From positions 106,968 through 154,772 of the forward strand of contig NZ_LMSP01000001.1 in the NCBI RefSeq assembly GCF_001429545.1: a stretch of 47,805 bases of DNA, read 5' to 3'. Below, in pieces: positions 9,401 to 18,263 of the stretch (position 1 is the stretch's first letter; every line of letters starts with the position of its first letter). The notes under the pieces were generated by a model. The model searched no databases, was not told the DNA's origin, and saw nothing but the letters and a program-made list of their open reading frames with translations. A program made the translations under genes and the position numbers. This DNA is from Paenibacillus sp. Soil787 (GTDB lineage Bacteria > Bacillota > Bacilli > Paenibacillales > NBRC-103111).

Positions 9401-12400
9401 ATAGGTTCCATTCCATTTTTTGATGGGACGAATACCAAGATAGATGGAGGGTTGGGAAATACTTATGATTATGTTCAACAAAAGTATGTTCCTAATAAGC
9501 CTACACCAGATAATCCAGGAAGGTTTCTAGCCTATGATGCTAAAGGTGGAGCTTATTCGGTAGATTTCAAATCGGGATATTATAACAGTAACGATTATAG
9601 TGAGACATGGACCATTTATCGTAAAACGTCTGATGGCACAATATCTTGGAAGCGTTCTGGTCAATACATCTATGACGGCTGTTCGGGTGACTGTTCGTCC
9701 AGTGAGAGTGGAAACAGATCACCTCATGCTAACCTGAAACTAAACAATGACGGAACTAAGGTTTCGCTTGGAGGTAACTACTCATGGCAATGTGGGTGTG
9801 TAGTGACTACTTGGCTTGATGTAGAGACTGGCTTAGAAGTGCCTGCAAATACGGTAACTCCTGCACCTACGCTTACGGGTATCTATGAGGACTCAGAGGT
9901 ATATCTATATCGAGAACAACCAATGAATCTAACTACGGATACCTATAGTTCTGGGAGCTCGGGTTCTAGTAGTAACCAAGCAGGCACCATAAGTGAATAC
10001 TTTGTATCTTATAATAAACAAACAGGTGTTACGAAGAAGATAGAAATATTCAAAGATATCTATTTCAATAATCGTTCGAGGACTACAGACGGCAGCGTAA
10101 TACGAGGGGACGGTTCAGATAGCAATAGTTCAACTTTAGTTGATGTGATTTATTCTGTATCGGCAGACGGGTATGTCTATATCGTTGATGGTATGAACAA
10201 AATCGTAGTTGCCGATAAATATGCAAACAAACTCGCTTCATATACGACCAAAGGAACTAGACCAACTAATACCTTCTCTCACGAACAAACTCTTCAAGAG
10301 AGATTTAGATATACCGTATCCTCGGCAGGATTAAGTGCAGACGGAGAGTTTCAAGTCGTTCTTCAAGAAGAGCATTATAAGTTAAGAAGATGGAATTTCC
10401 AATGGACGTCTTGCGGTTCTTGTAGTGTAGGCAGCTATGTTTCTCACTACGATGAAGATGATAGTCAATCTGAACGTAAATTCTACTATTATAAAATAAA
10501 TGGTGGAACGACTAGTCCTTCTAGCTACGCTTTAGCAGAAATTGGTCAAACCATGAAGAAGGATACGAGTATTGCAGACGCAGATTACGTATTCGATTTC
10601 TTGCAATCTAGTATGAATACGAATGCGAATGCTCCTTCGGGTTTAATCTTTAGGGCAACTAATCACAATACGATGTATCGATTAGAGTTTACAACAAACA
10701 AAATAAGCTTATCGAAGCTCGTTAGTGGTGTGCGTACTGAGTTGCGGTCAACGCCAGTCTGGTTGTCTACGACATCTTTTAACAATATAAAGGTTAGTGT
10801 TAGAGGTGGAAAGATTAAAGTACGCATGGGATCGGTTCCTATTATGGAAGCAACTGACCTTACACTGACAGAAGGTACTTATGGATTTTTCATAGGCGGA
10901 TATGGTTCTCATTTCCGTAACTTCTATGTTAAAGTGCCGATTGTAGATAATAACAAAATTAGCGATACCGGCATTGCGGGGGAAGAACTGACATACTCTA
11001 CGGAGTTTGTAGATCCTGAAAGTGATGATCATTTGATAAGTAAGGATAAATGGAAGTACGAGCATACGAACTTTACGAAATTTTTAGATTCGGGGGATGG
11101 TAAAAGTGGACTTTCAGCTTACAATAATCAAACATTTAATGGAGATCCAATAAAAACACTAGATAAGGTAGGGATTTATAAATTAACCTTTATTGGTGCA
11201 GATGATCCTACACCTGTTGGCTATAAATATCCGAATCCTGCCTTTGCAGAGTACCTGTCTGAATCTGACCCGTATTCTAGAAATGTATTGATCCATCGTA
11301 GACCCATAGGGGTTTTGAATGTAAATCAAGATATTTATTATAACGTATCCTATGATGATCAAAGCTATGATCCAGATCGTTGGTTAAACAATTGGACCTA
11401 CTCTACGGAACCAACGGGGATAGATTATTCGGCTTCTCGGGGAATTATTGAGCGAAGATACGAGTACATAAAGCCAGATGGTACAACAGTAAATGGAAAA
11501 TTAACGAAAGTAAAAGAAATGGGGGCTTATACGTTTCGGGTAGCTGTTAAAGATGAATACGGAGCGTGGTCTGATTGGGCAGAAGCTATATTATGGCTAG
11601 ACGCACCACCTGCGAATCATGCGCCTTTCGTAGATATCACGAGCCATACGAGTACGGATATGAATAATCCGTCTGGATCAGCAGGGAACAATCCTTTATT
11701 TACTTGGAATGCGGTTGATTATGATGCGGATAGCCGAATTGTACGCTCGGAAATAGATGTGCAACAATACTACTATAATTATTTTAATAATCCGCAATGG
11801 CAATGGTTTAGTATGAATAACCCTAATATTGCGAAAGTCTCTAATGTACTCAGCGATAGTCATACTGTTTCATTAAGTTATAACTATCCAATGACTGTTT
11901 ACTCCAATCTAACTTACAGGGTTAGAATTAGAGTACAGGATGAACAAGGAGAATGGTCTGGATGGTCAGAAAGGTATTTTGCGTTAGGATTCCCTCCCAC
12001 GGCTACCTTGACTTTCCCTAACGGAACCCAAGCTAATCCTACACCTATTTCTGACGGAGTTTTGAAACCATCTTGGAATCAGAATGATCCCGATGTTCCT
12101 ACGGAGTATCGTAGTTTCCAATACCGTATTCTAGATGCTAATGGGACTCAAGTTCAGTATAACCAATTTGGGTTCGTGTACGATGCTCAAAGATACGGTA
12201 ACTATGCACACTTCTGTAGTTATGATAGTGACAATAAATCTTGGAACAACTGTGATTACTATACAATCGCCAATACTTGGAATACTCACCCAACGGAGTG
12301 GTTTGGTCTTTCGTTAATCCAAGGTCAAAACGGCCCCTTCCAAGTTCAAGTTAGAGTACATGATGGAAGATATTGCTCAGAGTGGTCAAACTCTGGTTGG

Positions 12401-13420
12401 TTCACTATGAATAGACCTCCAGTCGCCAGCATGACGATTCCAAGCGGGACGCAAGCTGCACCTACCATTTTCTCTGAACTGCGGCCTACCTTTGAGTGGA
12501 GCCAAACCGATCCTGATCCGGGTACAACCTTCACTTATTTCCAAATGCAAATTACCAATGAGGCCAATGATGTACTGTTGCTTGACTCAGGGCAGGTTTA
12601 CCAAGGGACGGTTTCTAATGCGGGGAGTTGGACGGTCAATCAGGAACTTCCAGCTGGTCAAAAACTCCGCGTCAGAGTTAGAGTATTTGATGGGGTTACT
12701 TGGTCAGATTATTCCGCGCAAACATGGTTTTATATCAATCGAGCACCTGTAGCCGAATTTGACTGGAGACCAAAGCCGGTTTGGGAGGGGGATGTAGTGA
12801 CAAGCATGAATACCTCATTCGACCCAGATGGCGATGTTTTAACCTATGCGTGGAAATTAGAGCAGCCTGACGGAGTTACTGCCACTTTTTCTACTAAAGA
12901 TATCTCACGTCGATTCCTTAAGCCTGGTATGTATAAGGTGTCGTTAACCGTATCAGATGGACGTCTTGCTAATACCGTAGTTAAAATGATTTCGGCGATG
13001 CCCTTGACGATTCATTCGGATGTCACTTATACAGACAACTGGTTGGTTTTGCATGAAAAGAGCGGTCACCAAACGGTTGCGGCACCTAAGGACTTCTACT
13101 CTGGGGAAATTTTCATCGTTTCTAGTAAGAGTTCACCTGCTCCTGTAGACGAAGTGTCAGCTTGGATCGATACGACAGGGTTAGATGGGCATGTAATATA
13201 TGTATCTGAGCGTTTAGTTGCAGCAGGAGGGGATGCGACCTCTTTTAGCGGAGAACTATTTGATGCGAAATTCCAGTCTTTTACGGAGGGCTTGCCTCAA
13301 GGACTGCAAACCATTCATTTTCAAATTCGTTACCACAACGGTGTTGTGAAAACGGAGGATATTCCAGTCCAAATTATTGGCAATGTCAATAAATCAGTTG
13401 GAGTTCATAGGGTTCAATAA
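6467..13420 (+). CDS. Giant secreted multidomain protein with CARDB, concanavalin-like and PKD/Ig-like modules
   Basis: A 2317-residue exported protein with a signal peptide ending near GGVRAAS. The TTG at 6467 is preferred because AGGGGAG lies at the right distance; a GTG at 6458 overlaps that ribosome site. Modules in order: an N-terminal beta-rich region; a CARDB-like adhesion domain (about 335-443, with FKNIG and SNNVL segments); PKD/cadherin-like parts with DPDDD motifs (about 565-880); a central region with propeller-like repeats and cysteine clusters (GCSGDC, CGCV, CGSC); a concanavalin-like domain (about 1364-1488); three related Ig/FnIII-like modules (about 1715-2088, each with WS.W or TFP.GTQ-like segments); and a C-terminal PKD domain (about 2090-2178) with FDPDGDVLTYAWKLE. 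There is no SLH, LPXTG or membrane tail, so the upstream SLH protein may anchor it. Role probably surface attachment or matrix; the ligand is unknown. Confidence 0.8.
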   Translation: MRKLINIAMLFLILMELLIPFLDHGGVRAASTVKLYYNFEQGTYSTSSVAAQYSSSATKAFTKDVSALVGGTITGVTLSNRGGSGGVATFSSTSVTLTSLGGGATTVYGKSLTKPMHQMYRQPAGRIWEHKGSKTVPVEFDGASGNPSPYPGSIPLWGRKRYTLVDNFNYGDSATFGPDLRYSYQSSLYSANGASGDKVANYGKEGYAVTTAYEVSRATGWFFSQSSADPGDVGADITDPDKLDQSTITITGAEKPSAGYGATSLAYGKGDIPGTGMIRTIMLLDGMVPSGQITDAPDQDLSGGLSRNYAMFAIGLWEGSTYKYQVSIDVSYTPPVKPDLAAMSIDAGACIPQNSSVNITIKFKNIGVAIPSGDSFNVTLAADGTVFKTFTYSSGLGAGQTITESVPYTFSSMKSITMNLDSNDNIPEASASNNVLSQFITPQASCTPNGGNFSGTTSADKPSIPWKDSNLIKANWTIPSGCTPVQGRFILSQTSGTYIQYGWSTLTSTSTSDMSIFAYGMMGFTGYPGNITSGEVVIEYKLEDSCGGTSYFYEGKFTVGPKPPNRPPQFEIGWFADADYYSRTPLPDTIVGDRLNVRLLPEIAPSHYDPDDDYVTFEWKFADSTSNWIRSFPSLGYLKGEEKLTWLTAPNSVGDHKITARMCDDKGACTQKDATITVMRPEPIPCINVPNRVVHNRPLPSNAINGACSKPAKNRTITEYFWTNNLSVYPNVGIETVTLEVKDNYGVRSLPENIAIKNINVVEDKPPAAVINLPIFAVRGNVQFRDLSYSPDGDVIVETSISYVYDSNDDGIFNDHMPLNIPISVGGPAILTAPKVGKYKLTVKTKEDWGLTNTRSYVVDIKNDSPEVSFSVTSANPEPPLFHTTSENEMLMAYGDQWQGSSLTNPNLNKVKDIGFTYNTASSGLTSHYGKQPFNGPATGLTITPEQYQRTTYNAWHTFPVPQLFNTQFLGNRYGVGSIGSIPFFDGTNTKIDGGLGNTYDYVQQKYVPNKPTPDNPGRFLAYDAKGGAYSVDFKSGYYNSNDYSETWTIYRKTSDGTISWKRSGQYIYDGCSGDCSSSESGNRSPHANLKLNNDGTKVSLGGNYSWQCGCVVTTWLDVETGLEVPANTVTPAPTLTGIYEDSEVYLYREQPMNLTTDTYSSGSSGSSSNQAGTISEYFVSYNKQTGVTKKIEIFKDIYFNNRSRTTDGSVIRGDGSDSNSSTLVDVIYSVSADGYVYIVDGMNKIVVADKYANKLASYTTKGTRPTNTFSHEQTLQERFRYTVSSAGLSADGEFQVVLQEEHYKLRRWNFQWTSCGSCSVGSYVSHYDEDDSQSERKFYYYKINGGTTSPSSYALAEIGQTMKKDTSIADADYVFDFLQSSMNTNANAPSGLIFRATNHNTMYRLEFTTNKISLSKLVSGVRTELRSTPVWLSTTSFNNIKVSVRGGKIKVRMGSVPIMEATDLTLTEGTYGFFIGGYGSHFRNFYVKVPIVDNNKISDTGIAGEELTYSTEFVDPESDDHLISKDKWKYEHTNFTKFLDSGDGKSGLSAYNNQTFNGDPIKTLDKVGIYKLTFIGADDPTPVGYKYPNPAFAEYLSESDPYSRNVLIHRRPIGVLNVNQDIYYNVSYDDQSYDPDRWLNNWTYSTEPTGIDYSASRGIIERRYEYIKPDGTTVNGKLTKVKEMGAYTFRVAVKDEYGAWSDWAEAILWLDAPPANHAPFVDITSHTSTDMNNPSGSAGNNPLFTWNAVDYDADSRIVRSEIDVQQYYYNYFNNPQWQWFSMNNPNIAKVSNVLSDSHTVSLSYNYPMTVYSNLTYRVRIRVQDEQGEWSGWSERYFALGFPPTATLTFPNGTQANPTPISDGVLKPSWNQNDPDVPTEYRSFQYRILDANGTQVQYNQFGFVYDAQRYGNYAHFCSYDSDNKSWNNCDYYTIANTWNTHPTEWFGLSLIQGQNGPFQVQVRVHDGRYCSEWSNSGWFTMNRPPVASMTIPSGTQAAPTIFSELRPTFEWSQTDPDPGTTFTYFQMQITNEANDVLLLDSGQVYQGTVSNAGSWTVNQELPAGQKLRVRVRVFDGVTWSDYSAQTWFYINRAPVAEFDWRPKPVWEGDVVTSMNTSFDPDGDVLTYAWKLEQPDGVTATFSTKDISRRFLKPGMYKVSLTVSDGRLANTVVKMISAMPLTIHSDVTYTDNWLVLHEKSGHQTVAAPKDFYSGEIFIVSSKSSPAPVDEVSAWIDTTGLDGHVIYVSERLVAAGGDATSFSGELFDAKFQSFTEGLPQGLQTIHFQIRYHNGVVKTEDIPVQIIGNVNKSVGVHRVQ

Positions 13421-13425
13421 TTGGA

Positions 13426-13455
13426 GGCAGTTATCTTCGGATAGCTGTCTTTTTT
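13426..13455 (+). terminator. Terminator after the giant protein gene
   Basis: A 10-bp stem GGCAGTTATC/GATAGCTGTC closed by a stable TTCG tetraloop and followed by six T, 6 nt after the stop codon. Confidence 0.9.
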
Positions 13456-13535
13456 ATGTAAATTCGATGAATCAAATCTCTTCCTATGATACAATAGGTC
13501 GATAAAAAGGCGATGCATAAGGGAGAGCGAAAATC

Positions 13536-14333
13536 TTGAGATATCGATTAATTGCACTTGATGTAGACGGAACTCTTTTAAATGATGAGCATGAATTATC
13601 AGAACGCACGATTGAAACGATTCAGGAAGTGCATGATCAAGGGTGTCATATTGTGCTATGTACCGGTAGAGCTCCAGCCAGTACGCTGCCAATTCTTCAA
13701 AAGCTCGGGCTTGAGGGGACGATGATTACGCACAACGGCGCGGCGACTGTTCACGCGGATGAGCGGGGTCAGACGTTGATCAATGAGTTTGCTTTTACGC
13801 TGCCTGAAATTGAGCCTATGTTAGATTATGTGCGAAGAGAAGGCATTCATTTCGATGTATGCACCTCTTTTAATATGTATATCGAACGGATCAGCGAGTA
13901 CGAAAAAAAGATGTATCAAAAATTTCTGATCAACCCTAAACTCGTGACGGATATATCAGAGCTTGGGCTGCCGATCGTGAAATTTACACTTTTTAGCCAA
14001 ACTGATTTGGATCGCGTTCAGAAGGAATGGGAACAGCAGAAGCTATACGGTCATTTGCGGATGATTCGCAGTGGCGACCTTTTCATTGATGTGATGAGCG
14101 CAAAGGCCAATAAGGGCAACGCCTTGAAAGCTTTGGCTGCTTCATTAGAGATTGATCCAAGTGAGATCATGGCTATCGGCAACTACTATAATGATCTGGA
14201 AATGATGGAATTTGCAGGACTCGGCATCGCAGTGGAGAATTCGCCAGAAGATGTGAAAGAAGCAGCGGATGTGGTAACTTCCTCAAATAATGACGAGGGT
14301 GTAAGTGAGGCTATCTTGAAATACTGTTTATAA
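13536..14333 (+). CDS. Cof-type HAD-superfamily hydrolase
   Basis: A cytoplasmic phosphatase of the Cof/YwpJ type (HAD class IIB), 265 residues, likely acting on sugar phosphates, FMN or similar small phosphates. Motif I is at the N-terminus (LIALDVDGTLL, with the nucleophilic aspartate first). Motif II is CTGRAP, the conserved lysine is in SAKANKGNAL, and motif IV is in AIGNYYNDLEMM. In most relatives motif IV reads GDxxND; here the first acidic position is Asn, leaving one aspartate of the pair. The start is TTG at 13536, preceded by AAGGGAGAG at good spacing. The gene is isolated by terminators on both sides, so it is not part of the surface-protein operon. Confidence 0.88.
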   Translation: MRYRLIALDVDGTLLNDEHELSERTIETIQEVHDQGCHIVLCTGRAPASTLPILQKLGLEGTMITHNGAATVHADERGQTLINEFAFTLPEIEPMLDYVRREGIHFDVCTSFNMYIERISEYEKKMYQKFLINPKLVTDISELGLPIVKFTLFSQTDLDRVQKEWEQQKLYGHLRMIRSGDLFIDVMSAKANKGNALKALAASLEIDPSEIMAIGNYYNDLEMMEFAGLGIAVENSPEDVKEAADVVTSSNNDEGVSEAILKYCL

Positions 14334-14349
14334 TATAATTGTTCGATAA

Positions 14350-14375
14350 AATCCTCGATTTTTGAGGGTTTTTGT
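14350..14375 (+). terminator. Terminator after the HAD gene
   Basis: A short stem AATCCTC/GAGGGTT followed by a T run, 16 nt after the stop codon. Confidence 0.7.
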
Positions 14376-14449
14376 CGTTTTAGGGGGTTCTTCCATATTA
14401 TGACGTATGGTAGAATGAGAGAAAGAAAATTGATAACGGTGGTGTAAAG

Positions 14450-16150
14450 ATGGGGAAAGAGAAAAAAGCTTTTACAATAAAGGAGAAAATAATAGGGGCA
14501 ATTGCTAGTACGGCGATTATGGCTATCCCTTTTATGGTGGCTCCTGCTCAGCAGGGGTATGCAAACATTGTAATACCTATTGAAACACCTTCTGTAACTC
14601 CTTCTATAACTCCTTCTATAACTCCTTCTGTAACACCTTCTGTAACTCCAACAATTCGAGCAACTCCAGTGGATAAAATAACGACGATTGTTATTCCATT
14701 AAACGGAACCAAATATGTTGATTTAGATTCATTGTACAGTGCTCAAAATATGCATGTCATACAGAATGAGGCTGAGTTGACTATCGCTACGGGCAAATTC
14801 ATAGTAGGAAATCATGGGATCTATGAAATTAATACTAGTTCTGTAGGCAAAGCGACTTTCACTGTAATTGGAACAAGGTATGAAGAGCAGTCTTACACTC
14901 AAATCACAGACACATTTCAAGTTATTGTAGTTCCAAATACAGGGAATCCGGATGAATTTAAGTTTGATATTTCGAATGTTGTAAATCTAATGAGTCAGTC
15001 CTCTGAACAAGATCAAACGAATGACCAAGTAGTTAAAGGATTACTTAGGAATATAAGTCCTAAAACGATAAATAACTATGACCCATTTGAGTATGACTCA
15101 TTTAATTCAGCACCTTACCAGTTGGAAACAACAGATAAAATTCATGGCTTTATAGGAGAACCAATTCATAGTTGGGAAATCGAACAGCAAATTCATAATT
15201 ACTTTAGTGATAAAAATGAAAATATGTTAGATGTTATTTTTATTGATAAGAATAACGGAAATATTCAATTTGAAGAGAAGTATGATGAGAGTGGCGAAAT
15301 CTTACATGGATACGACTTGACTCCGTTAAGAACAGGTGATTTTGGCCTGAATGTTCTTATAGTTGATCATCATGGAGGATTAACGAAAGGAAGAATCCCT
15401 TTTCATATTACTAAAACTGAAAACTTTATCTTAGACGCGGAATCTTCCATTACTATAGATTTAGCTAGTTACTTCACCCTTAATCCTAATACTAATTTTG
15501 ATTTTAATGGAGCCTCAGGCCATTTGACTATCACGGGTACTAAAGCTACATTCACCCCAGACTTATTAGCTGAGACTTATATAATATCGGCTATTAACGG
15601 AGATGAGAGAGAAGATCGTAAATTTATAGTTACTCCTAAAGATAGTTTAGTGAATAGAAAGATAATCTTAGGAAGTCAATTGAAATTGAATTTGCAAAGT
15701 CTTTTACTACCTGTTCCTGGCTCTTCCGTCACATATTCGGTGTATTTAAACAATTCATCAGTCACTGGATTAACTTATAGTATTGATCATACAAATTCAT
15801 TATATTTTAGTTCTGATAGTAATGCTGAAACGAATAGTCCGATAGACATCACGGTTACAGCCAAAGATGAAACAAATAATGTAACTATTAAAGATAAAAT
15901 GCAAATAAGTGCGATCCCTCTGGTGAAAACAGATATAAATCGTGGATTTGAAGTTACGCAATTATTTTCAAGTGAGTCAGAATGGAACGATGTTGTAGTA
16001 AGTTCTCCATTTATTAAAAATGGAAGTCCTTTTGGAAGTTATAATACGGTTTATTCAGATAGTAATGGAACAGGTTCAACAGTAGTAACTTTAAATTATA
16101 AAAATGAATTAATATTCACTGTACCATTTACCTATCTACCTATCCGATAA
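14450..16150 (+). CDS. Secreted protein with Thr-Pro-Ser repeat linker, function unknown
   Basis: A 566-residue exported protein. Residues 1-39 are a basic stretch followed by a hydrophobic signal core ending near QQGYAN. After it comes a TPSVTPSIT-type linker (about residues 45-70) encoded by 12-bp imperfect repeats, a kind of linker often used as a wall-spanning or O-glycosylated spacer. The rest is beta-rich with several strand-loop segments such as TFQVIVVP and TKATFTPDLL, probably three or four Ig/cadherin-like domains. No enzyme motif, LPXTG or SLH is seen. It is AT-rich compared with its neighbours, which may point to separate ancestry. GGTGGTGTAAAG precedes the ATG. The similarity in style to the giant protein upstream suggests another surface component. 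Confidence 0.65.
   Translation: MGKEKKAFTIKEKIIGAIASTAIMAIPFMVAPAQQGYANIVIPIETPSVTPSITPSITPSVTPSVTPTIRATPVDKITTIVIPLNGTKYVDLDSLYSAQNMHVIQNEAELTIATGKFIVGNHGIYEINTSSVGKATFTVIGTRYEEQSYTQITDTFQVIVVPNTGNPDEFKFDISNVVNLMSQSSEQDQTNDQVVKGLLRNISPKTINNYDPFEYDSFNSAPYQLETTDKIHGFIGEPIHSWEIEQQIHNYFSDKNENMLDVIFIDKNNGNIQFEEKYDESGEILHGYDLTPLRTGDFGLNVLIVDHHGGLTKGRIPFHITKTENFILDAESSITIDLASYFTLNPNTNFDFNGASGHLTITGTKATFTPDLLAETYIISAINGDEREDRKFIVTPKDSLVNRKIILGSQLKLNLQSLLLPVPGSSVTYSVYLNNSSVTGLTYSIDHTNSLYFSSDSNAETNSPIDITVTAKDETNNVTIKDKMQISAIPLVKTDINRGFEVTQLFSSESEWNDVVVSSPFIKNGSPFGSYNTVYSDSNGTGSTVVTLNYKNELIFTVPFTYLPIR
14587..14652 (+). repeat. 12-bp imperfect tandem repeat encoding TPS(V/I)
   Basis: About five units of the type (A/G)TAACTCCTTCT run through the linker of the secreted protein and encode TPSV/TPSI units. 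The unit is a multiple of three, so length can change in frame. Confidence 0.8.
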
Positions 16151-16382
16151 ATTAAACAGGTGACCCATGCAACGTTAGTGAGGAGGGTCACCATAATGGC
16201 TGGCATCATCTCGATAATATGGACGAATGACTTTGCCGCGGCGCGCAATACTGCATATGAATACTCATTACCATGACGCTGGGAACTGTCCTTTTTCGTT
16301 TATCCTGAATACTCATATTTTGGTCGATGTTGGGACAATCTAGAGAAGAATCATAAGAACTGTAGAGGAGGCGAGTAAAGTC
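16151..16382. other. Intergenic stretch with a hairpin
   Basis: No gene is seen. GGTGACCC and GGGTCACC (about 16158-16192) form a perfect 8-bp stem just after the secreted-protein gene. It lacks a T run, so it may stabilise mRNA 3' ends rather than terminate. The rest shows nothing recognisable apart from the GAGGAGG ribosome site of the next gene. Confidence 0.5.
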
Positions 16383-17462
16383 GTGGCCGATATTATGCTT
16401 AGACCCGACCTGAAAACGGCAGGCGGAGAAGTCTGCGATATTATGTACAATGGGAAATTTGTCGGTACGTTAACGCTAGTCTACAGGGAATTGGATCGAC
16501 TCAAAGGCTCGATTCATCTGGAGCAGCAGTCCATTACGCTCGTGGATAAACAGAAGGTGTATGAATTCGTCCAGGATTACATTCAGAATGTCATTGATGC
16601 ATTGGCTATTGAGGAGTACGAGGTTTTAGTTAGTTATAGTGATTATGATTTCGTTATAGCAACAGATCATGCCTTACAACCTACTATGCTCGAAGTGGAC
16701 TCGCATTCATACACCCGTCACGAACATGACGATGAGGTTGATTATGAATGGGTGAGTGACGAAACCCGATTCGATGACACCGACTCAGAGAATACTCCTG
16801 ATAAAATGGATATGATCCAGGAACGCAAGAATCAACAGGGCTATGAGCTTGTTATTGTAGGTGAAAGTAGAAACCGTGTGGATTATCATGTTTATGATAA
16901 AGAATCGGAGCTCGTTGCCGAAATTACTCTTCATATATATGGTACGGATGTAATTGGAGATATAACGTGGAGATTCGATCCTTTTGATGAGGAAATGGAT
17001 AGGGTGTCAGAGCTTATTGTCGAAGATTTCAATGAGGATGAAACGGATACGTTTATTTTTAACATGATGTATAATGGGGAAACTGTAGATACGATAGAAT
17101 TAACGCACATTGATTTATTAGATTTGGTTGATGACTTGGAAGAGGATACGATGCTTCCTACTCCGGAGGATTACACGATTCATTTGGCCAGAGATGATGG
17201 CGATACTCTCACGTATGAAATTTATCAGCAATCCTACGGTGGCTTGCCTATAGGTACGGCAACTGTGGATATTAGTTCACGCCAGCTAACGGGATTCATT
17301 GATTTCCGCGAACCAGGGGATTCGGATGATCGAGAGCTAATTGCGACATTATTGCTTGAAGAGTTGGACAAAGAAAAAGAGTACGAAACGTTTAATGTAT
17401 CTATGCTGTATAGAAATAAGCTAATTGATGAAATTTGGTTCGAAACGGATCAGTATCATTGA
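16383..17462 (+). CDS. Acidic protein of unknown function with three internal repeats
   Basis: A strongly acidic, soluble protein of 359 residues with no signal peptide. I do not recognise a named family. It is built from three divergent copies of one unit. Each copy ends in an I/LMYNGK-like strand turn: IMYNGKFVGTL near residue 20, MMYNGETVDTI near 225 and MLYRNKLIDEI near 345. The second and third copies also share a preceding block, YHVYDKESELVAEIT versus YEIYQQSYGGLPIGT, then a strand and an acidic helix of the type LIVEDFNEDE versus LLLEELDKEK. This suggests a repeated alpha/beta fold. The GTG start follows GAGGAGG by 11 nt. The gene is alone, ended by a two-way terminator shared with the nitroreductase gene. 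Confidence 0.7.
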   Translation: MADIMLRPDLKTAGGEVCDIMYNGKFVGTLTLVYRELDRLKGSIHLEQQSITLVDKQKVYEFVQDYIQNVIDALAIEEYEVLVSYSDYDFVIATDHALQPTMLEVDSHSYTRHEHDDEVDYEWVSDETRFDDTDSENTPDKMDMIQERKNQQGYELVIVGESRNRVDYHVYDKESELVAEITLHIYGTDVIGDITWRFDPFDEEMDRVSELIVEDFNEDETDTFIFNMMYNGETVDTIELTHIDLLDLVDDLEEDTMLPTPEDYTIHLARDDGDTLTYEIYQQSYGGLPIGTATVDISSRQLTGFIDFREPGDSDDRELIATLLLEELDKEKEYETFNVSMLYRNKLIDEIWFETDQYH

Positions 17463-17476
17463 GCTAGTACCAAATG

Positions 17477-17522
17477 AAAAAAAGGCATGAGCTCCCATAA
17501 CAGATGGAAGTCATGCCTTTTC
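17477..17522. terminator. Bidirectional terminator
   Basis: AAAAGGCATGA (17480-17490) pairs perfectly with TCATGCCTTTT (17511-17521). A and T runs flank both sides, and the convergent neighbouring genes end within a few bases of it. Confidence 0.85.
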
Positions 17523-17528
17523 GTTTAA

Positions 17529-18158
17529 TTAAAAGGTGTTGGAAACGATGATTTGATCTAAAGGAAGGCGACCTGCAGATCTTGCAGGGGAAGCAGCCAA
17601 ACCAACGCTAATCAACATAACAGGTACGTAGCGTGCTGGAACGTTGAAAGCTTCAACGAATTTAGCAGCATCATAACCACCCATAGGGCATGTGTCATAG
17701 CCCATTGCTTTTGCAGCAATCATAAGCTGCATAGCTGCTAATGATGCGTTACGAATAGCTTCGTCACGAGCAACTTGTGGATATTGATAAGCGCCTTCGA
17801 TTTGAGCGGCAAGAGTGTTATACACTTCTTTTGGCATGTGGCCAGCTTCAACTGCTGGACCAAAAGCGAGTTCAAAGTTTTTATTAGCTTCAAGATCGCC
17901 TAGAATAGCAATGACTACGGAGCTTTCAATGATTTGTTTTTGTCCATATGCGATAGGAAGTAATTTTTCTTTTTGAGCTTGTTCTTCAATCACGAGAAGC
18001 TTCCAGTGTTGAAGATTCCATGAAGATGGTGCTTGTGACGTGGATGTCAGCAGTTGCTCAAGATCAGCTTTCGGCATTTTGTGCCCAACTTGATATTGCT
18101 TTACGGAATGACGGTCTTCTAAAACTTTCAGAACTTCGGATTTAACTTCTGTACTCAT
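17529..18158 (-). CDS. Nitroreductase family protein (FMN-dependent)
   Basis: A 209-residue flavoprotein of the nitroreductase superfamily, which reduces nitro compounds, quinones or similar with NAD(P)H. The N-terminal RHSVKQY segment and the SWNLQHWK motif contact FMN, and a GYDTCPMGGYD segment is near residue 155. It resembles YodC/YdgI/MhqN-type enzymes of Bacillus. The ATG at 18158 follows GGAGGG at proper spacing; an in-frame TTG 15 nt upstream overlaps the ribosome site and is rejected. In Bacillus such genes are often controlled by redox or quinone-sensing MarR/DUF24 repressors, and a palindrome sits upstream here. It is a single-gene unit. Confidence 0.85.
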   Translation of the reverse strand: MSTEVKSEVLKVLEDRHSVKQYQVGHKMPKADLEQLLTSTSQAPSSWNLQHWKLLVIEEQAQKEKLLPIAYGQKQIIESSVVIAILGDLEANKNFELAFGPAVEAGHMPKEVYNTLAAQIEGAYQYPQVARDEAIRNASLAAMQLMIAAKAMGYDTCPMGGYDAAKFVEAFNVPARYVPVMLISVGLAASPARSAGRLPLDQIIVSNTF

Positions 18159-18263
18159 TTGGTTTCCCTCCAAAGGTTATAATTTTTTTTTAGCGTTTGT
18201 TTCGAAGGCTTAAAAGCATTCAGTTTTCTCATTTGAAAAAAATCCCAATTAGTAAACCAATTC

